Shown here: in pieces, positions 15,796 to 21,129 of the stretch
Layout: each line of letters begins with the position of its first letter
How positions within the stretch are numbered: the stretch's first letter is position 1
IMG/VR virus record: IMGVR_UViG_3300042503_000189
Coordinates: 1-24,364 of that record
Length of the DNA stretch: 24,364 bases
DNA from: a virus
Reading direction: 5' to 3' (one strand)
Translations under genes and position numbers: made by a program
Notes under the pieces: model-generated
Seen by the model: the letters and a program-made list of their open reading frames with translations, nothing else
Databases searched by the model: none
What the model was told of the DNA's origin: nothing

Positions 15796-15824
15796 ATATT
15801 AAGCTAGCTAAATAATCAAATCAA
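15796..15824 (-). promoter_or_regulatory. Leftward promoter of the small-gene unit with embedded operator-like site
   Basis: On the reverse strand TTGATT (15824-15819) and TAATAT (15801-15796) are separated by exactly 17 bases, predicting a start near 15789. The near-palindromic ATTTAGCTAGCTTAAT (15813-15798) lies in the spacer and into the -10 box. It matches the repeated operator-like motif found near the Cro-like gene in 12 of 16 positions, so binding there would block this promoter. Confidence 0.68.
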
Positions 15825-15918
15825 GCGTTATTTTCACTTTTGTTGCTTTTTTGCAAAATGGGGTGCGGGTACTAACTAGGCTAAGGAGGGAGGGACACTA
15901 GCGTTCCCCGCCCGTTGA

Positions 15919-16653
15919 TTATATGTTGTTCTTCTTCTTGTAGAAAGCAAGAAGATACTGAAAACACTCCCAAGCATCAGATAAATCTTGCTCTGAATGC
16001 TCAATTAGTCGAACGTCACCAGATTCCGTGAAGTAGACGTTTGCACATCGTGCTGTAGGCTTGCCTAGACCCATCCTATACGCTGCAAGCTGCATAATTT
16101 GTTCATGGTAAGGGGTAATCTTACTCAAATCACCTTCCTTGCTTTTGAAGTCTACAACAATGTTTTCAGCTATAAGGTCAACCTTTCCACCGTATCCACC
16201 AAAGCTAAAGCTGCGTTCTGCTTCCCAATTGGCAGGGCCAAAGTGACTCTCAAGCGCAGAATGTACCCTGTAGACGTAATTAGGAAACTCAATCAGCTTT
16301 CCCTCATAAAAGCTCTCAAGAACTCCATGCAGTCTAGTACCTCTGTCTGCTGCCTCCCGTCCTGTAGATTTAGCATCAGACATCACACGTTGCAACCAGT
16401 TTTCCTCTGACTCACCTTCTGCTCTAGGTAGCGTCAGCGCAGCTAACAGAACTTGTTGCTGCAACCAGTTGGACAGACCGGGCTTTGCAAGCAATCCGCT
16501 AATAGTCGTAACGCTTGGCACTAAACCCCGTTCCCTAGCGTCAGTCAGTCGTGTATTGCGCTCTACACCGTTTTTCCCAATGATTCGATACGCTGGTTCA
16601 CCTGATTGCGTATACCAATGTCCTGACTCTGAATCTGCTGTTTTAACAATCAT
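15919..16653 (-). CDS. PD-(D/E)XK exonuclease, RecB/Cas4-like
   Basis: Product of 244 residues. The nuclease core is clear: RGTRLHGVLESF (H109) and E146 in NWEAERSF, then GGKVDLI (D159), IVVDFKSKEG (D168, K170) and HEQIMQLAAYRMG (Q188, Y192). This follows the G-x-H, h-x-D, D-h-K, Q-x3-Y signature of RecB/Cas4-like phage exonucleases. It likely degrades one strand of DNA ends for recombination, repair or host DNA breakdown. It is last in the leftward operon that also encodes an SSB-like protein, a sensible partner. The start overlaps the previous gene by 11 bases and its ribosome-binding site is weak, so coupling is likely. The 163-base gap downstream holds a promoter for the next unit and no clear terminator. 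Confidence 0.86.
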   Translation of the reverse strand: MIVKTADSESGHWYTQSGEPAYRIIGKNGVERNTRLTDARERGLVPSVTTISGLLAKPGLSNWLQQQVLLAALTLPRAEGESEENWLQRVMSDAKSTGREAADRGTRLHGVLESFYEGKLIEFPNYVYRVHSALESHFGPANWEAERSFSFGGYGGKVDLIAENIVVDFKSKEGDLSKITPYHEQIMQLAAYRMGLGKPTARCANVYFTESGDVRLIEHSEQDLSDAWECFQYLLAFYKKKNNI

Positions 16654-16879
16654 TTTTTTCTTTTCTCGCTTTTAACATTGCATCAGCTACGCCAAAACAT
16701 TCCTCTGCTAAATTATGCCATTCAGCAATTTCTTGCCAACCAATATCGTCACTCATATCAGAATAAAATTTTGAATTCATAATTGCTTGCATTGCAGCAG
16801 CAGCAAAATAATCACGCAACGTCATTCCAAGAAAAGTCTTTGGGTCTAAATATGTTGAAGAATCCGTAGGAATATTCAT
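16643..16879 (-). CDS. 78-residue phage protein with DYFAAAAMQA segment
   Basis: The product begins MNIPTDSSTYLDPKTFLG and contains MTLRDYFAAAAMQAIMNSKF, a segment I recall from many small phage proteins of unknown function, followed by a helical region (EWHNLAEECFGVADAMLKAR). It looks wholly helical and cytoplasmic. The ATG overlaps the preceding stop as ATGA and its own end overlaps the exonuclease gene by 11 bases, so it is translated as part of the exonuclease operon. A link with recombination or replication is inferred from the operon only. Confidence 0.72.
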   Translation of the reverse strand: MNIPTDSSTYLDPKTFLGMTLRDYFAAAAMQAIMNSKFYSDMSDDIGWQEIAEWHNLAEECFGVADAMLKARKEKNDC

Positions 16880-17019
16880 TTATTCACCTGTTTAGATAGT
16901 GTTTTAAGCATTTCAATTGCGTCTTGAACGTCTTGCATGGCTCTCTGGTCAAGAACCATGCCTTCGTACCATTGCTGAAGCCGCCAACTAATCAAAATAG
17001 CTTCCTCAGTTTGGTTCAA
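16876..17019 (-). CDS. 47-residue helical protein with TTG start
   Basis: A short frame opens with TTG at 17019-17017, preceded by AAGGAG 6 bases away, and ends in a TGA that overlaps the next ATG (ATGA). The product (NQTEEAILISWRLQQWYEG, then MVLDQRAMQDVQDAIEMLK) is amphipathic and helical with two Trp. The strong ribosome-binding site, the overlap and the absence of any other gene in the 150-base gap between its neighbours support it. Function unknown. Confidence 0.68.
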   Translation of the reverse strand: MNQTEEAILISWRLQQWYEGMVLDQRAMQDVQDAIEMLKTLSKQVNK

Positions 17020-17029
17020 GATAAGCTCC

Positions 17030-17674
17030 TTAAAACGGTATGTCATTGTCCATATCCGCTACAGACCCGCCAGAAGCCTCTTGGTACGCTTTAGATTGCT
17101 CACCTATGCTTCGGTACTCAGGTGACTTTTTAATCGTTTCCTTGATGTTTTCAGACAACGAATCAAACATAGTTTCGTCAAACTTATCAAGGCTAAACAA
17201 CATTGTGGTGTTAATTCCTTCTGGCAACCCCTGTTTCTTGTAAATGCTAGGTACAGCAGAAACACCTTTAAGGTCTGCATACGTCATGTCACCTTTTTGG
17301 CGGTGGCTAATGTTAACCATACAAAAGTGTCCAAGAATGTTGCTAATGTCAAAACCTTTAAGTTCGTCCTCGCTAAATGCCTTACCCCTCCAAGCCTCTA
17401 AATCACGGCGCAAGTTCGCTTTTTCGTTGAGGCTTATTGTGTACTCACGGGACTGAATTAAGGGCTTACCGTCTGATGTGAGCAACGGTTTACCGTCAGC
17501 GTCCTCACCATGCAGCTCAAAAAAGAATTTTGCTTTGCGACTCATGGTGACTTTACCTTCGTACTCACGCATTTGCGTACCTAAGTCGATAATGCGGTAA
17601 AGACGAGCTAAATGCGTTCCTGCGGGTGCAATTTGAAACTGCTTACGGTCTGAGTTTGATCCTGTGATAATCAT
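17030..17674 (-). CDS. Single-stranded DNA-binding protein-like, with acidic tail
   Basis: Product of 214 residues. It starts MIITGSNSDRKQFQIAPAGT and shows a beta-rich half: HLARLYRIIDLGTQ, KAKFFFELHG, QSREYTISL and FCMVNISHRQKGDMTYADL. It ends with a flexible Ser/Gly/Ala tail and DMDNDIPF, which is the acidic SSB tip (DDIPF-type) used to recruit partner proteins. The pattern fits a phage SSB-like OB-fold family. It would coat single strands exposed by the exonuclease encoded downstream, or act in annealing. GGAG lies before the ATG, which overlaps the preceding stop (ATGA). The OB-fold reading is inferred; the tail is directly visible. Confidence 0.82.
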   Translation of the reverse strand: MIITGSNSDRKQFQIAPAGTHLARLYRIIDLGTQMREYEGKVTMSRKAKFFFELHGEDADGKPLLTSDGKPLIQSREYTISLNEKANLRRDLEAWRGKAFSEDELKGFDISNILGHFCMVNISHRQKGDMTYADLKGVSAVPSIYKKQGLPEGINTTMLFSLDKFDETMFDSLSENIKETIKKSPEYRSIGEQSKAYQEASGGSVADMDNDIPF

Positions 17675-17865
17675 TTTGTAGCTCCAAAGATTTCATCAAA
17701 GTTATAAACGAGGGGGAGTAAGTTTTTAGGTGCTGCATTGGGTAATCCGCAAGCGTGACGGATGATAGTCATGTAATCTTCTGTAACGAAGCCTTGCTCG
17801 ACTTGGTTAAGAGCTTCCTCTAAACGCTGTTCGTATTCGTCTTGAAATTGTTTCTGTTCGTCCAT
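17671..17865 (-). CDS. 64-residue protein heading the leftward early operon
   Basis: A Gln/Glu-rich N-terminal helix (MDEQKQFQDEYEQRLEEALN) is followed by FVTEDYMTIIRHACGLPNAA and LVYNFDEIF. Length and character match small phage recombination-region proteins of unknown role. AAAGGA lies before the ATG; a near-consensus promoter starts transcription about 30 bases upstream. The last four bases overlap the SSB-like gene. As the first gene of the early leftward unit it would be made at once after infection. Confidence 0.72.
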   Translation of the reverse strand: MDEQKQFQDEYEQRLEEALNQVEQGFVTEDYMTIIRHACGLPNAAPKNLLPLVYNFDEIFGATK

Positions 17866-17890
17866 GTTTTTTCCTTTGTAGGCGTAATTG

Positions 17891-17908
17891 CCTAATACGA
17901 ATATTAGG
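17891..17908. promoter_or_regulatory. 18-bp palindrome over the leftward promoter start
   Basis: CCTAATACGAATATTAGG has perfect 7-base arms around CGAA. It covers the -10 box (17906-17901) and predicted start (near 17894) of the leftward promoter, so a protein bound here would exclude RNA polymerase. It differs in sequence from the 16-bp motif family, suggesting a second regulator, possibly one of the host or one outside this window. Confidence 0.62.
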
Positions 17909-17929
17909 ACAACTAAATATGCATGTCAA
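17901..17929 (-). promoter_or_regulatory. Strong leftward early promoter
   Basis: On the reverse strand a perfect -35 TTGACA (17929-17924) is followed after 17 bases by TAATAT (17906-17901). It faces away from the Cro-like gene and drives the operon 17865-15919. The same -10 hexamer TAATAT is used by the promoter at 15796. Confidence 0.85.
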
Positions 17930-17938
17930 GTTAAATAT

Positions 17939-17954
17939 GTTAAGATAGCTTTAT
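17939..17954 (+). promoter_or_regulatory. Operator-like motif site 1 and extended -10 of the Cro-like gene
   Basis: GTTAAGATAGCTTTAT ends on the first two bases of the Cro-like ATG. With the preceding T it contains TGTTAAGAT, an extended -10 element (TG-n-TAAGAT at 17941-17946) that needs no -35 box. The motif recurs at 18315, 19562 and 15798 (reverse complement for the last two). Confidence 0.6.
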
Positions 17955-18174
17955 GGATACTAACGAAATTATTGACATTTTGGGCGGCACAACAAAAGTT
18001 GCAAAACTTTGCAATGTTACGTTGCCAAGCGTTTCTCAATGGCGCACAAACGGCATTCCCCAAGACCGTTTGATTTTTGTTGCCGCAAGCCTTGAAAAAT
18101 TAAGTGACGGTAAATACACAAGAAAACAAATGTTTCCCTCGACATGGCAAGACATTTGGGTAGAATTGAAATAG
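17953..18174 (+). CDS. Cro/YdaS-like transcriptional regulator
   Basis: Product of 73 residues, a size typical for Cro. The helix-turn-helix is clear: MDTNEIIDILGGTTKVAKLC, then NVTLPSVSQWRTNGIPQDRL, matching the YdaS/Cro-like group in which helix 3 ends SQWRxxGIP. It should bind operators next to its own gene and the divergent leftward operon. There is no Shine-Dalgarno before the ATG, and the predicted -10 lies 6 bases upstream, so the message may be leaderless. A terminator follows directly. No CI-type repressor or integrase is seen in the window, so its role may be to shut down early transcription rather than to control lysogeny. Confidence 0.85.
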   Translation: MDTNEIIDILGGTTKVAKLCNVTLPSVSQWRTNGIPQDRLIFVAASLEKLSDGKYTRKQMFPSTWQDIWVELK

Positions 18175-18177
18175 TGA

Positions 18178-18206
18178 GCATCAGGTGTTAGCGTCCTGAT
18201 TTTTTA
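18178..18206 (+). terminator. Intrinsic terminator after the Cro-like gene
   Basis: ATCAGG (18180-18185) pairs with CCTGAT (18195-18200) around a 9-base loop, followed by TTTTT. It begins 5 bases after the stop codon and insulates the Cro-like gene from the downstream RNA region. Confidence 0.82.
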
Positions 18207-18211
18207 ATGCA

Positions 18212-18260
18212 AGCGTCTAGAATAAAGGTTCTTTGGCAAGCACCTGCACTCTTAGACGTT
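18212..18260 (+). other. Gene-free stretch: imperfect inverted repeat
   Basis: In the 295-base gap between the Cro-like gene and the 18470 gene, AGCGTCTAG (18212-18220) can pair with TTAGACGTT (18252-18260) through 9 bp including two G-T pairs. Inside, AGGT and ACCT can pair. No open frame is seen. It may be part of a processed transcript or a replication origin region; nothing decides. Confidence 0.4.
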
Positions 18261-18314
18261 AGTGTTTAATTGTCTAATGGAAATCGTGCTTTATCGAAGC
18301 TCACTTTACTTTTT

Positions 18315-18330
18315 TTTAAGATAGTTTTAT
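18315..18330 (+). promoter_or_regulatory. Operator-like motif site 2 with -10-like box
   Basis: TTTAAGATAGTTTTAT matches site 1 at 14 of 16 positions and contains TAAGAT (18317-18322). A start near 18329 would produce the structured RNA that follows and the replication operon. No good -35 box is present (TCGAAG at the right spacing). Confidence 0.55.
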
Positions 18331-18342
18331 AGTTTGTACATC

Positions 18343-18458
18343 CCTTGGCAGGGGTGATAATTCCAACAAGGCTTCACATGAATACGCAGCGAGTGTTGGC
18401 TCGTCCTGCCAGATTCCCTTAAAAAAGGAATTGCGTGTTCAGGTGAAGCCTTTTTTTT
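18343..18458 (+). ncRNA. Structured leader RNA or small RNA with terminator-like stem
   Basis: The main stem pairs GGCTTCACATGAATACGC (18370-18387) with GCGTGTTCAGGTGAAGCC (18433-18450): 17 of 18 positions pair, including one G-T, followed by eight T (18451-18458), so it can act as an intrinsic terminator. The 45-base interior carries two further hairpins, CGAG/CTCG (18390-18403) and ATTCC/GGAAT (18413-18431). Upstream TGGCAGG (18346-18352) is the exact complement of CCTGCCA (18405-18411), and CCAAC (18363-18367) of GTTGG (18395-18399); these two nest and would form a pseudoknot or competing fold with the main stem. No frame is present. It ends 12 bases before the replication gene, so it is either a small RNA or an attenuator. 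Confidence 0.72.
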
Positions 18459-18469
18459 AAAGGTTAGTT

Positions 18470-19204
18470 ATGCACTATTATCAATTCAATATCGGTGACT
18501 ACGCTAGCCACACACGATACCTTACCCCCATGCAAGACTTGATTTACAGGCGATTGTTAGACCTGTATTACTTGCATGAAAAACCTATCCCACAAGAAAA
18601 CCCCTCAATAATTATTGGTCTTAACGACTGTTCAACGGACGTTGAACGAGTGCTTAACGACTACTTTATTTTGACCGAAAAAGGTTGGATAAATAAGAGA
18701 GCAGACGAGCAAATAGCTGAGTATAAAAGCAAACAAAAGTTTGCATCAGCCGCAGGAAAGAAAAGTGCAGAGGTCAGGAAAGCAAGTAAAGATGCGGTTC
18801 TTGAACGACCGTTGAACGAGCGTACAACGAGTGTGCAACTAACCAATAACCATAAACCATTAACCATTAAACAAGAACCAAATAAACTACATACGCCTGA
18901 CGGCGTTTTGCAATCAGTATGGGATGATTTTGTTCAGCAAAGAAAAGCAAAGAAAGCCGCAATAACGGAAACCGCTTTAAAAGGCATAGAGCGTGAAGCA
19001 AGAAAAGCTAATATTTCTTTGAATGACGCTTTGCAAGAAATTTGCGCTAGAGGTTGGACGGGATTTAAAGCTGAATGGGTACTAAAAGACCAATCCAAGA
19101 AAACAGAGCATCAAATGCGGCAGGATGCTACAGCTAGAGTTTTATTTGGCGAACAATCTGCTACGGAGGTGTTTTATGAAAACAATACCAAACTCTTGGG
19201 TTGA
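18470..19204 (+). CDS. Replication initiator-like protein with DUF1376 domain
   Basis: Product of 244 residues. Residues 1-90 are a DUF1376 (YdaU-type) domain: MHYYQFNIGDYASHTRYLTP, then MQDLIYRRLLDLYYLHEKPI and KGWINKRADEQIAEY. A basic, low-complexity linker follows (about 90-145), then a helical C-terminal domain with VWDDFVQQRKAKKAAITETA and GFKAEWVLKD, typical of phage replication proteins that bind origin DNA and a helicase loader. AAAGG precedes the ATG. It is the first gene after the structured RNA and overlaps the next gene by 29 bases, fitting an initiator/loader pair like lambda O and P. DNA-binding sites inside the gene were not recognised. Confidence 0.82.
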   Translation: MHYYQFNIGDYASHTRYLTPMQDLIYRRLLDLYYLHEKPIPQENPSIIIGLNDCSTDVERVLNDYFILTEKGWINKRADEQIAEYKSKQKFASAAGKKSAEVRKASKDAVLERPLNERTTSVQLTNNHKPLTIKQEPNKLHTPDGVLQSVWDDFVQQRKAKKAAITETALKGIEREARKANISLNDALQEICARGWTGFKAEWVLKDQSKKTEHQMRQDATARVLFGEQSATEVFYENNTKLLG

Positions 19205-19559
19205 CCGAATCTTTGCCAGACTTCAAGGCATCTATGGAAGGGAATTTACAGGGCAATACAGCGTTATTGACAACAACGGCAACGACATAGGCATGGAGAA
19301 CGCTAAAACCGTCTGGGCGCAAGAATTAAGTGACTTTGCATACAACCCTGACGCTATTGGCTTTGCGCTGTTAAACCTTCCAGAACGTGTGCCAAACGCA
19401 ATTAAGTTTAAAGAAATATGCAGACTTGCCCCAAGACCTACGGTAGAAGTTCGTATGGGCTACAACAAGACAGAAGTTGATGACCAAGCTGCTGCTGAAA
19501 ACTTAAAGAAAATAAAAGAAATGATTAAAGGCATAAAAGGTATACAAATCATTTCATAA
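19176..19559 (+). CDS. Phage replication protein P-like helicase loader
   Basis: Product of 127 residues, shorter than lambda P but with the pattern of the P-like family of betaproteobacterial phages: WVDRIFARLQGIYGREFTGQ, then AKTVWAQELSDF and FALLNLPERVPNAIKF ending KEICRLAP. Such proteins deliver host DnaB to the origin. The start at ATG 19176 is fixed by GGAGGT five bases upstream; an upstream start at 19125 lacks this and would extend the overlap with the initiator gene. The overlap of 29 bases with that gene supports joint action. The C-terminal 35 residues are basic and helical. Family assignment is by pattern, without alignment. Confidence 0.75.
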   Translation: MKTIPNSWVDRIFARLQGIYGREFTGQYSVIDNNGNDIGMENAKTVWAQELSDFAYNPDAIGFALLNLPERVPNAIKFKEICRLAPRPTVEVRMGYNKTEVDDQAAAENLKKIKEMIKGIKGIQIIS

Positions 19560-19561
19560 CT

Positions 19562-19577
19562 GTTAAGCTATCTTAAC
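19562..19577 (+). promoter_or_regulatory. Operator-like motif site 3
   Basis: GTTAAGCTATCTTAAC has perfect 6-base arms around CTAT. Its reverse complement matches site 1 at 14 of 16 positions. It starts two bases after the loader stop codon and sits 17 bases before the next start codon, suggesting a regulated internal promoter; TGTTAAGCT resembles an extended -10. Confidence 0.55.
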
Positions 19578-19593
19578 CTTTAAAGAATCCACA

Positions 19594-19761
19594 ATGAAAA
19601 AACCAGAAAAAATAGACAAGTTTGACAGACCTGCATACAAAACACCCAAAACGCATACACGAACTGGCAGCATGACAGTCTTATCAGCACCAAGTCGAAT
19701 TGCTAAAACTTTGTTTTATCCAGACGGGAAGATTGAACGTGAAACTAATCCAAAAACTTAG
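19594..19761 (+). CDS. 55-residue basic protein
   Basis: A short frame starts at ATG 19594 and ends with TAG at 19759-19761. The product is strongly basic and Thr/Pro-rich: MKKPEKIDKFDRPAYKTPKT, then HTRTGSMTVLSAPSRIAKTL, ending in a LFYPDGKIERE segment. The ribosome-binding site is weak (AAAGA), but the frame fills an otherwise empty 180-base gap, and the next gene begins inside it in a coupled way. No family recognised; it might bind nucleic acid because of its charge. Confidence 0.6.
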   Translation: MKKPEKIDKFDRPAYKTPKTHTRTGSMTVLSAPSRIAKTLFYPDGKIERETNPKT

Positions 19762-19936
19762 AGAATCATGGTTAACGCACCAAGAGATTGACGAACTTGA
19801 GGAATACGTCAAACAATTAGAAATAGACGCAAACCGCTACAAATGGCTAAACAAATACACAAGTCAGCTTTTTATGGTGACTGAGGAACAGACTGACCAA
19901 CAAGTTGACCTAGCTATGGGGAAAAAGAATGACTGA
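19739..19936 (+). CDS. 65-residue small phage protein with RYKWL motif
   Basis: I place the start at GTG 19739 because GGGAAG lies 7 bases before it; an upstream in-frame start at 19700 falls within the preceding gene and has no such site. The product (KLIQKLRESWLTHQEIDELE, then a DANRYKWLNKYTSQLF segment) carries the D-A-x-RYxWL pattern I associate with many small phage proteins of unknown function. It overlaps the preceding gene by 23 bases and the next by 8, so it is an integral member of the operon. It appears helical and cytoplasmic. Confidence 0.7.
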   Translation: MKLIQKLRESWLTHQEIDELEEYVKQLEIDANRYKWLNKYTSQLFMVTEEQTDQQVDLAMGKKND

Positions 19937-20360
19937 AGATGAAGCTTGGGACGAGCTGGAACGCAAACAACAAAAGAAAGCTAAACCTGTCACGGAACGG
20001 GAAGCTCTTAGAATTGCGTACAACGCATTAATTGAGATAGATAAGGAAACACCTTACCCACTAGCAAAACACGCTGCAATGGTCATTAATGGCGTTTTAA
20101 ACGTATCTGCAACGGATTGGGAAGCTATTGCAGCAGATCAAGCTATGACTATTGCATTAATGAAAACAGAGCAATGGGACACATCCGACATGGCGCATAG
20201 ACCTAATGGTTTGACGATTGATGACGATATACAAGAATACAAAAAGCCTTGGATCGGGCTGACGGATGAGGAAATTATTGATGCTTTTGACCCGTTTTTG
20301 GGGAATATTGAAAAAGGTAGAGCCATTGAAGCCAAACTAAAGGAGCGCAACAATGGATAA
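19929..20360 (+). CDS. 143-residue acidic protein of unknown function
   Basis: Begins MTEDEAWDELERKQQKKAKP. A central helical region EREALRIAYNALIEIDKETP resembles the EALRLALEAL segment of common small phage proteins. The C-terminal half contains GLTDEEIIDAFDPFLGNIEK, also frequent in phage replication regions, with no catalytic motif. It overlaps the previous gene by 8 bases and the next by 8 (ATGG inside the last codons). I give no function; co-transcription with replication genes is the only clue. Confidence 0.7.
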   Translation: MTEDEAWDELERKQQKKAKPVTEREALRIAYNALIEIDKETPYPLAKHAAMVINGVLNVSATDWEAIAADQAMTIALMKTEQWDTSDMAHRPNGLTIDDDIQEYKKPWIGLTDEEIIDAFDPFLGNIEKGRAIEAKLKERNNG

Positions 20361-20550
20361 CCAACTAGACTTTTTTGTAGCGGCTCAACAACAACCGTTA
20401 GTTGATGAAATTAAACGATTGTCTGAATTAAACCGTTTGTTAATAACTTTGGCGCAAGAACTAATGGCAGCACCTGATGTCGCAGAGTGGGACGATGCTT
20501 GTAGCAAGCTAGCAAAAGTCATTATTGCAGAGAAAAATAATGGACTTTGA
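20353..20550 (+). CDS. 65-residue helical protein
   Basis: Begins MDNQLDFFVAAQQQPLVDEI and continues with an amphipathic helix KRLSELNRLLITLAQELMAA, ending acidic then basic. No family recognised. The start lies 8 bases before the previous stop, and AAGGAG is well placed before the ATG. The end overlaps the following gene. The coiled-coil-like pattern suggests a dimer or a partner-binding role. Confidence 0.66.
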   Translation: MDNQLDFFVAAQQQPLVDEIKRLSELNRLLITLAQELMAAPDVAEWDDACSKLAKVIIAEKNNGL

Positions 20551-20866
20551 CCCTCACGAATCAATCAATTACATCTACAAGAATGCACCGGAATACGGTA
20601 AAGCAAAGGGTAAAGTAGCTTCACTTGAAGCATATAAAAGCAGTTTAAAAGCTATTTTGATGAAACAAAGCTACGAAACTGCAATTGGGGCGCAAGAAAG
20701 AGAGGCTTACGCACACGCAGATTATCAAAACTTATGCAATGCCATTGGTGAAGCTGTAGAACACGCAGAAACGCTTAGATGGAGGCTCGAAGCGGCTAAG
20801 ATGAGGTTTGAGGCATACCGCACAGAGCAAGCAAGCAACCGACACTTAGAACGGATGACAACGTGA
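20540..20866 (+). CDS. 108-residue helical phage protein of a widespread family
   Basis: The product begins MDFDPHESINYIYKNAPEYG and has KGKVASLEAYKSSLKAILMK, AQEREAYAHADYQNL and ALxWRLEAAKMRFEAYRTEQASNR (given in parts as LRWRLEAAKMRFEAYRTEQ). This is the layout of a small all-helical protein family common in phage replication regions near Ref or resolvase genes, function not known to me. ATG 20540 is chosen over an upstream TTG at 20525. The last bases overlap the Ref GTG (GTGA). Confidence 0.75.
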   Translation: MDFDPHESINYIYKNAPEYGKAKGKVASLEAYKSSLKAILMKQSYETAIGAQEREAYAHADYQNLCNAIGEAVEHAETLRWRLEAAKMRFEAYRTEQASNRHLERMTT

Positions 20867-21129
20867 AGAAAGCGGAACGCAAGCATTACGAAAAACTTGC
20901 AGAGCTTGGCTGTGCGCTATGCAGACATTTAGGGTATGGGGAAACACCCGCACATATTCACCACATCAGACGGTTAGGCATGAAACGTGAAAATGCACCT
21001 GTAATACCGCTATGCCCCGAGCATCACACGGGTAACTCTGGTGTACATGGGTTAGGCAAAAAAGCGTTTGCAGAGCGTTATGGCGTAACCGAAGAAGATT
21101 TGCTTGAACAGACTGAGGCATTATTATGA
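20863..21129 (+). CDS. Ref-family recombination enhancement nuclease
   Basis: Product of 88 residues with the HNH-like zinc site of the P1 Ref family: C17-x2-C20 in GCALCRHLG, H31-H33-H34 in AHIHHIRRLGMKR, C51-x2-H54-H55 in LCPEHHTGNSG, then H62-x-LG and FAERYGVTEEDLLEQTE. In P1, Ref is a RecA-dependent nuclease that cuts at displacement loops and stimulates recombination; this one is shorter and lacks P1 Ref's long N-terminal extension. GTG start at 20863 in a GTGA overlap. It sits next to a RusA resolvase and a PP-loop enzyme, consistent with a recombination cluster. Confidence 0.88.
   Translation: MKKAERKHYEKLAELGCALCRHLGYGETPAHIHHIRRLGMKRENAPVIPLCPEHHTGNSGVHGLGKKAFAERYGVTEEDLLEQTEALL

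Noticed and set aside
15880-15918. G-rich/C-rich stretch after the exonuclease gene as a terminator
   Set aside because: GGG and CCC runs could pair imperfectly, but the stem has mismatches and no T run follows on the reverse strand.
16099-17456. Plus-strand open frames opposite the exonuclease and SSB-like genes
   Set aside because: They run antisense to genes with clear motifs and ATGA coupling, and lack ribosome-binding sites.
17953-18174. Evidence for lysogeny from the Cro-like gene
   Set aside because: No CI-type repressor, integrase or attachment site is visible in the window; Cro-like proteins also occur in strictly lytic phages.
18207-18260. tRNA-like stretch after the Cro terminator
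   Set aside because: GGTTC and a 9-bp closing repeat are present, but there is no acceptor stem/anticodon/T-loop order of a tRNA.
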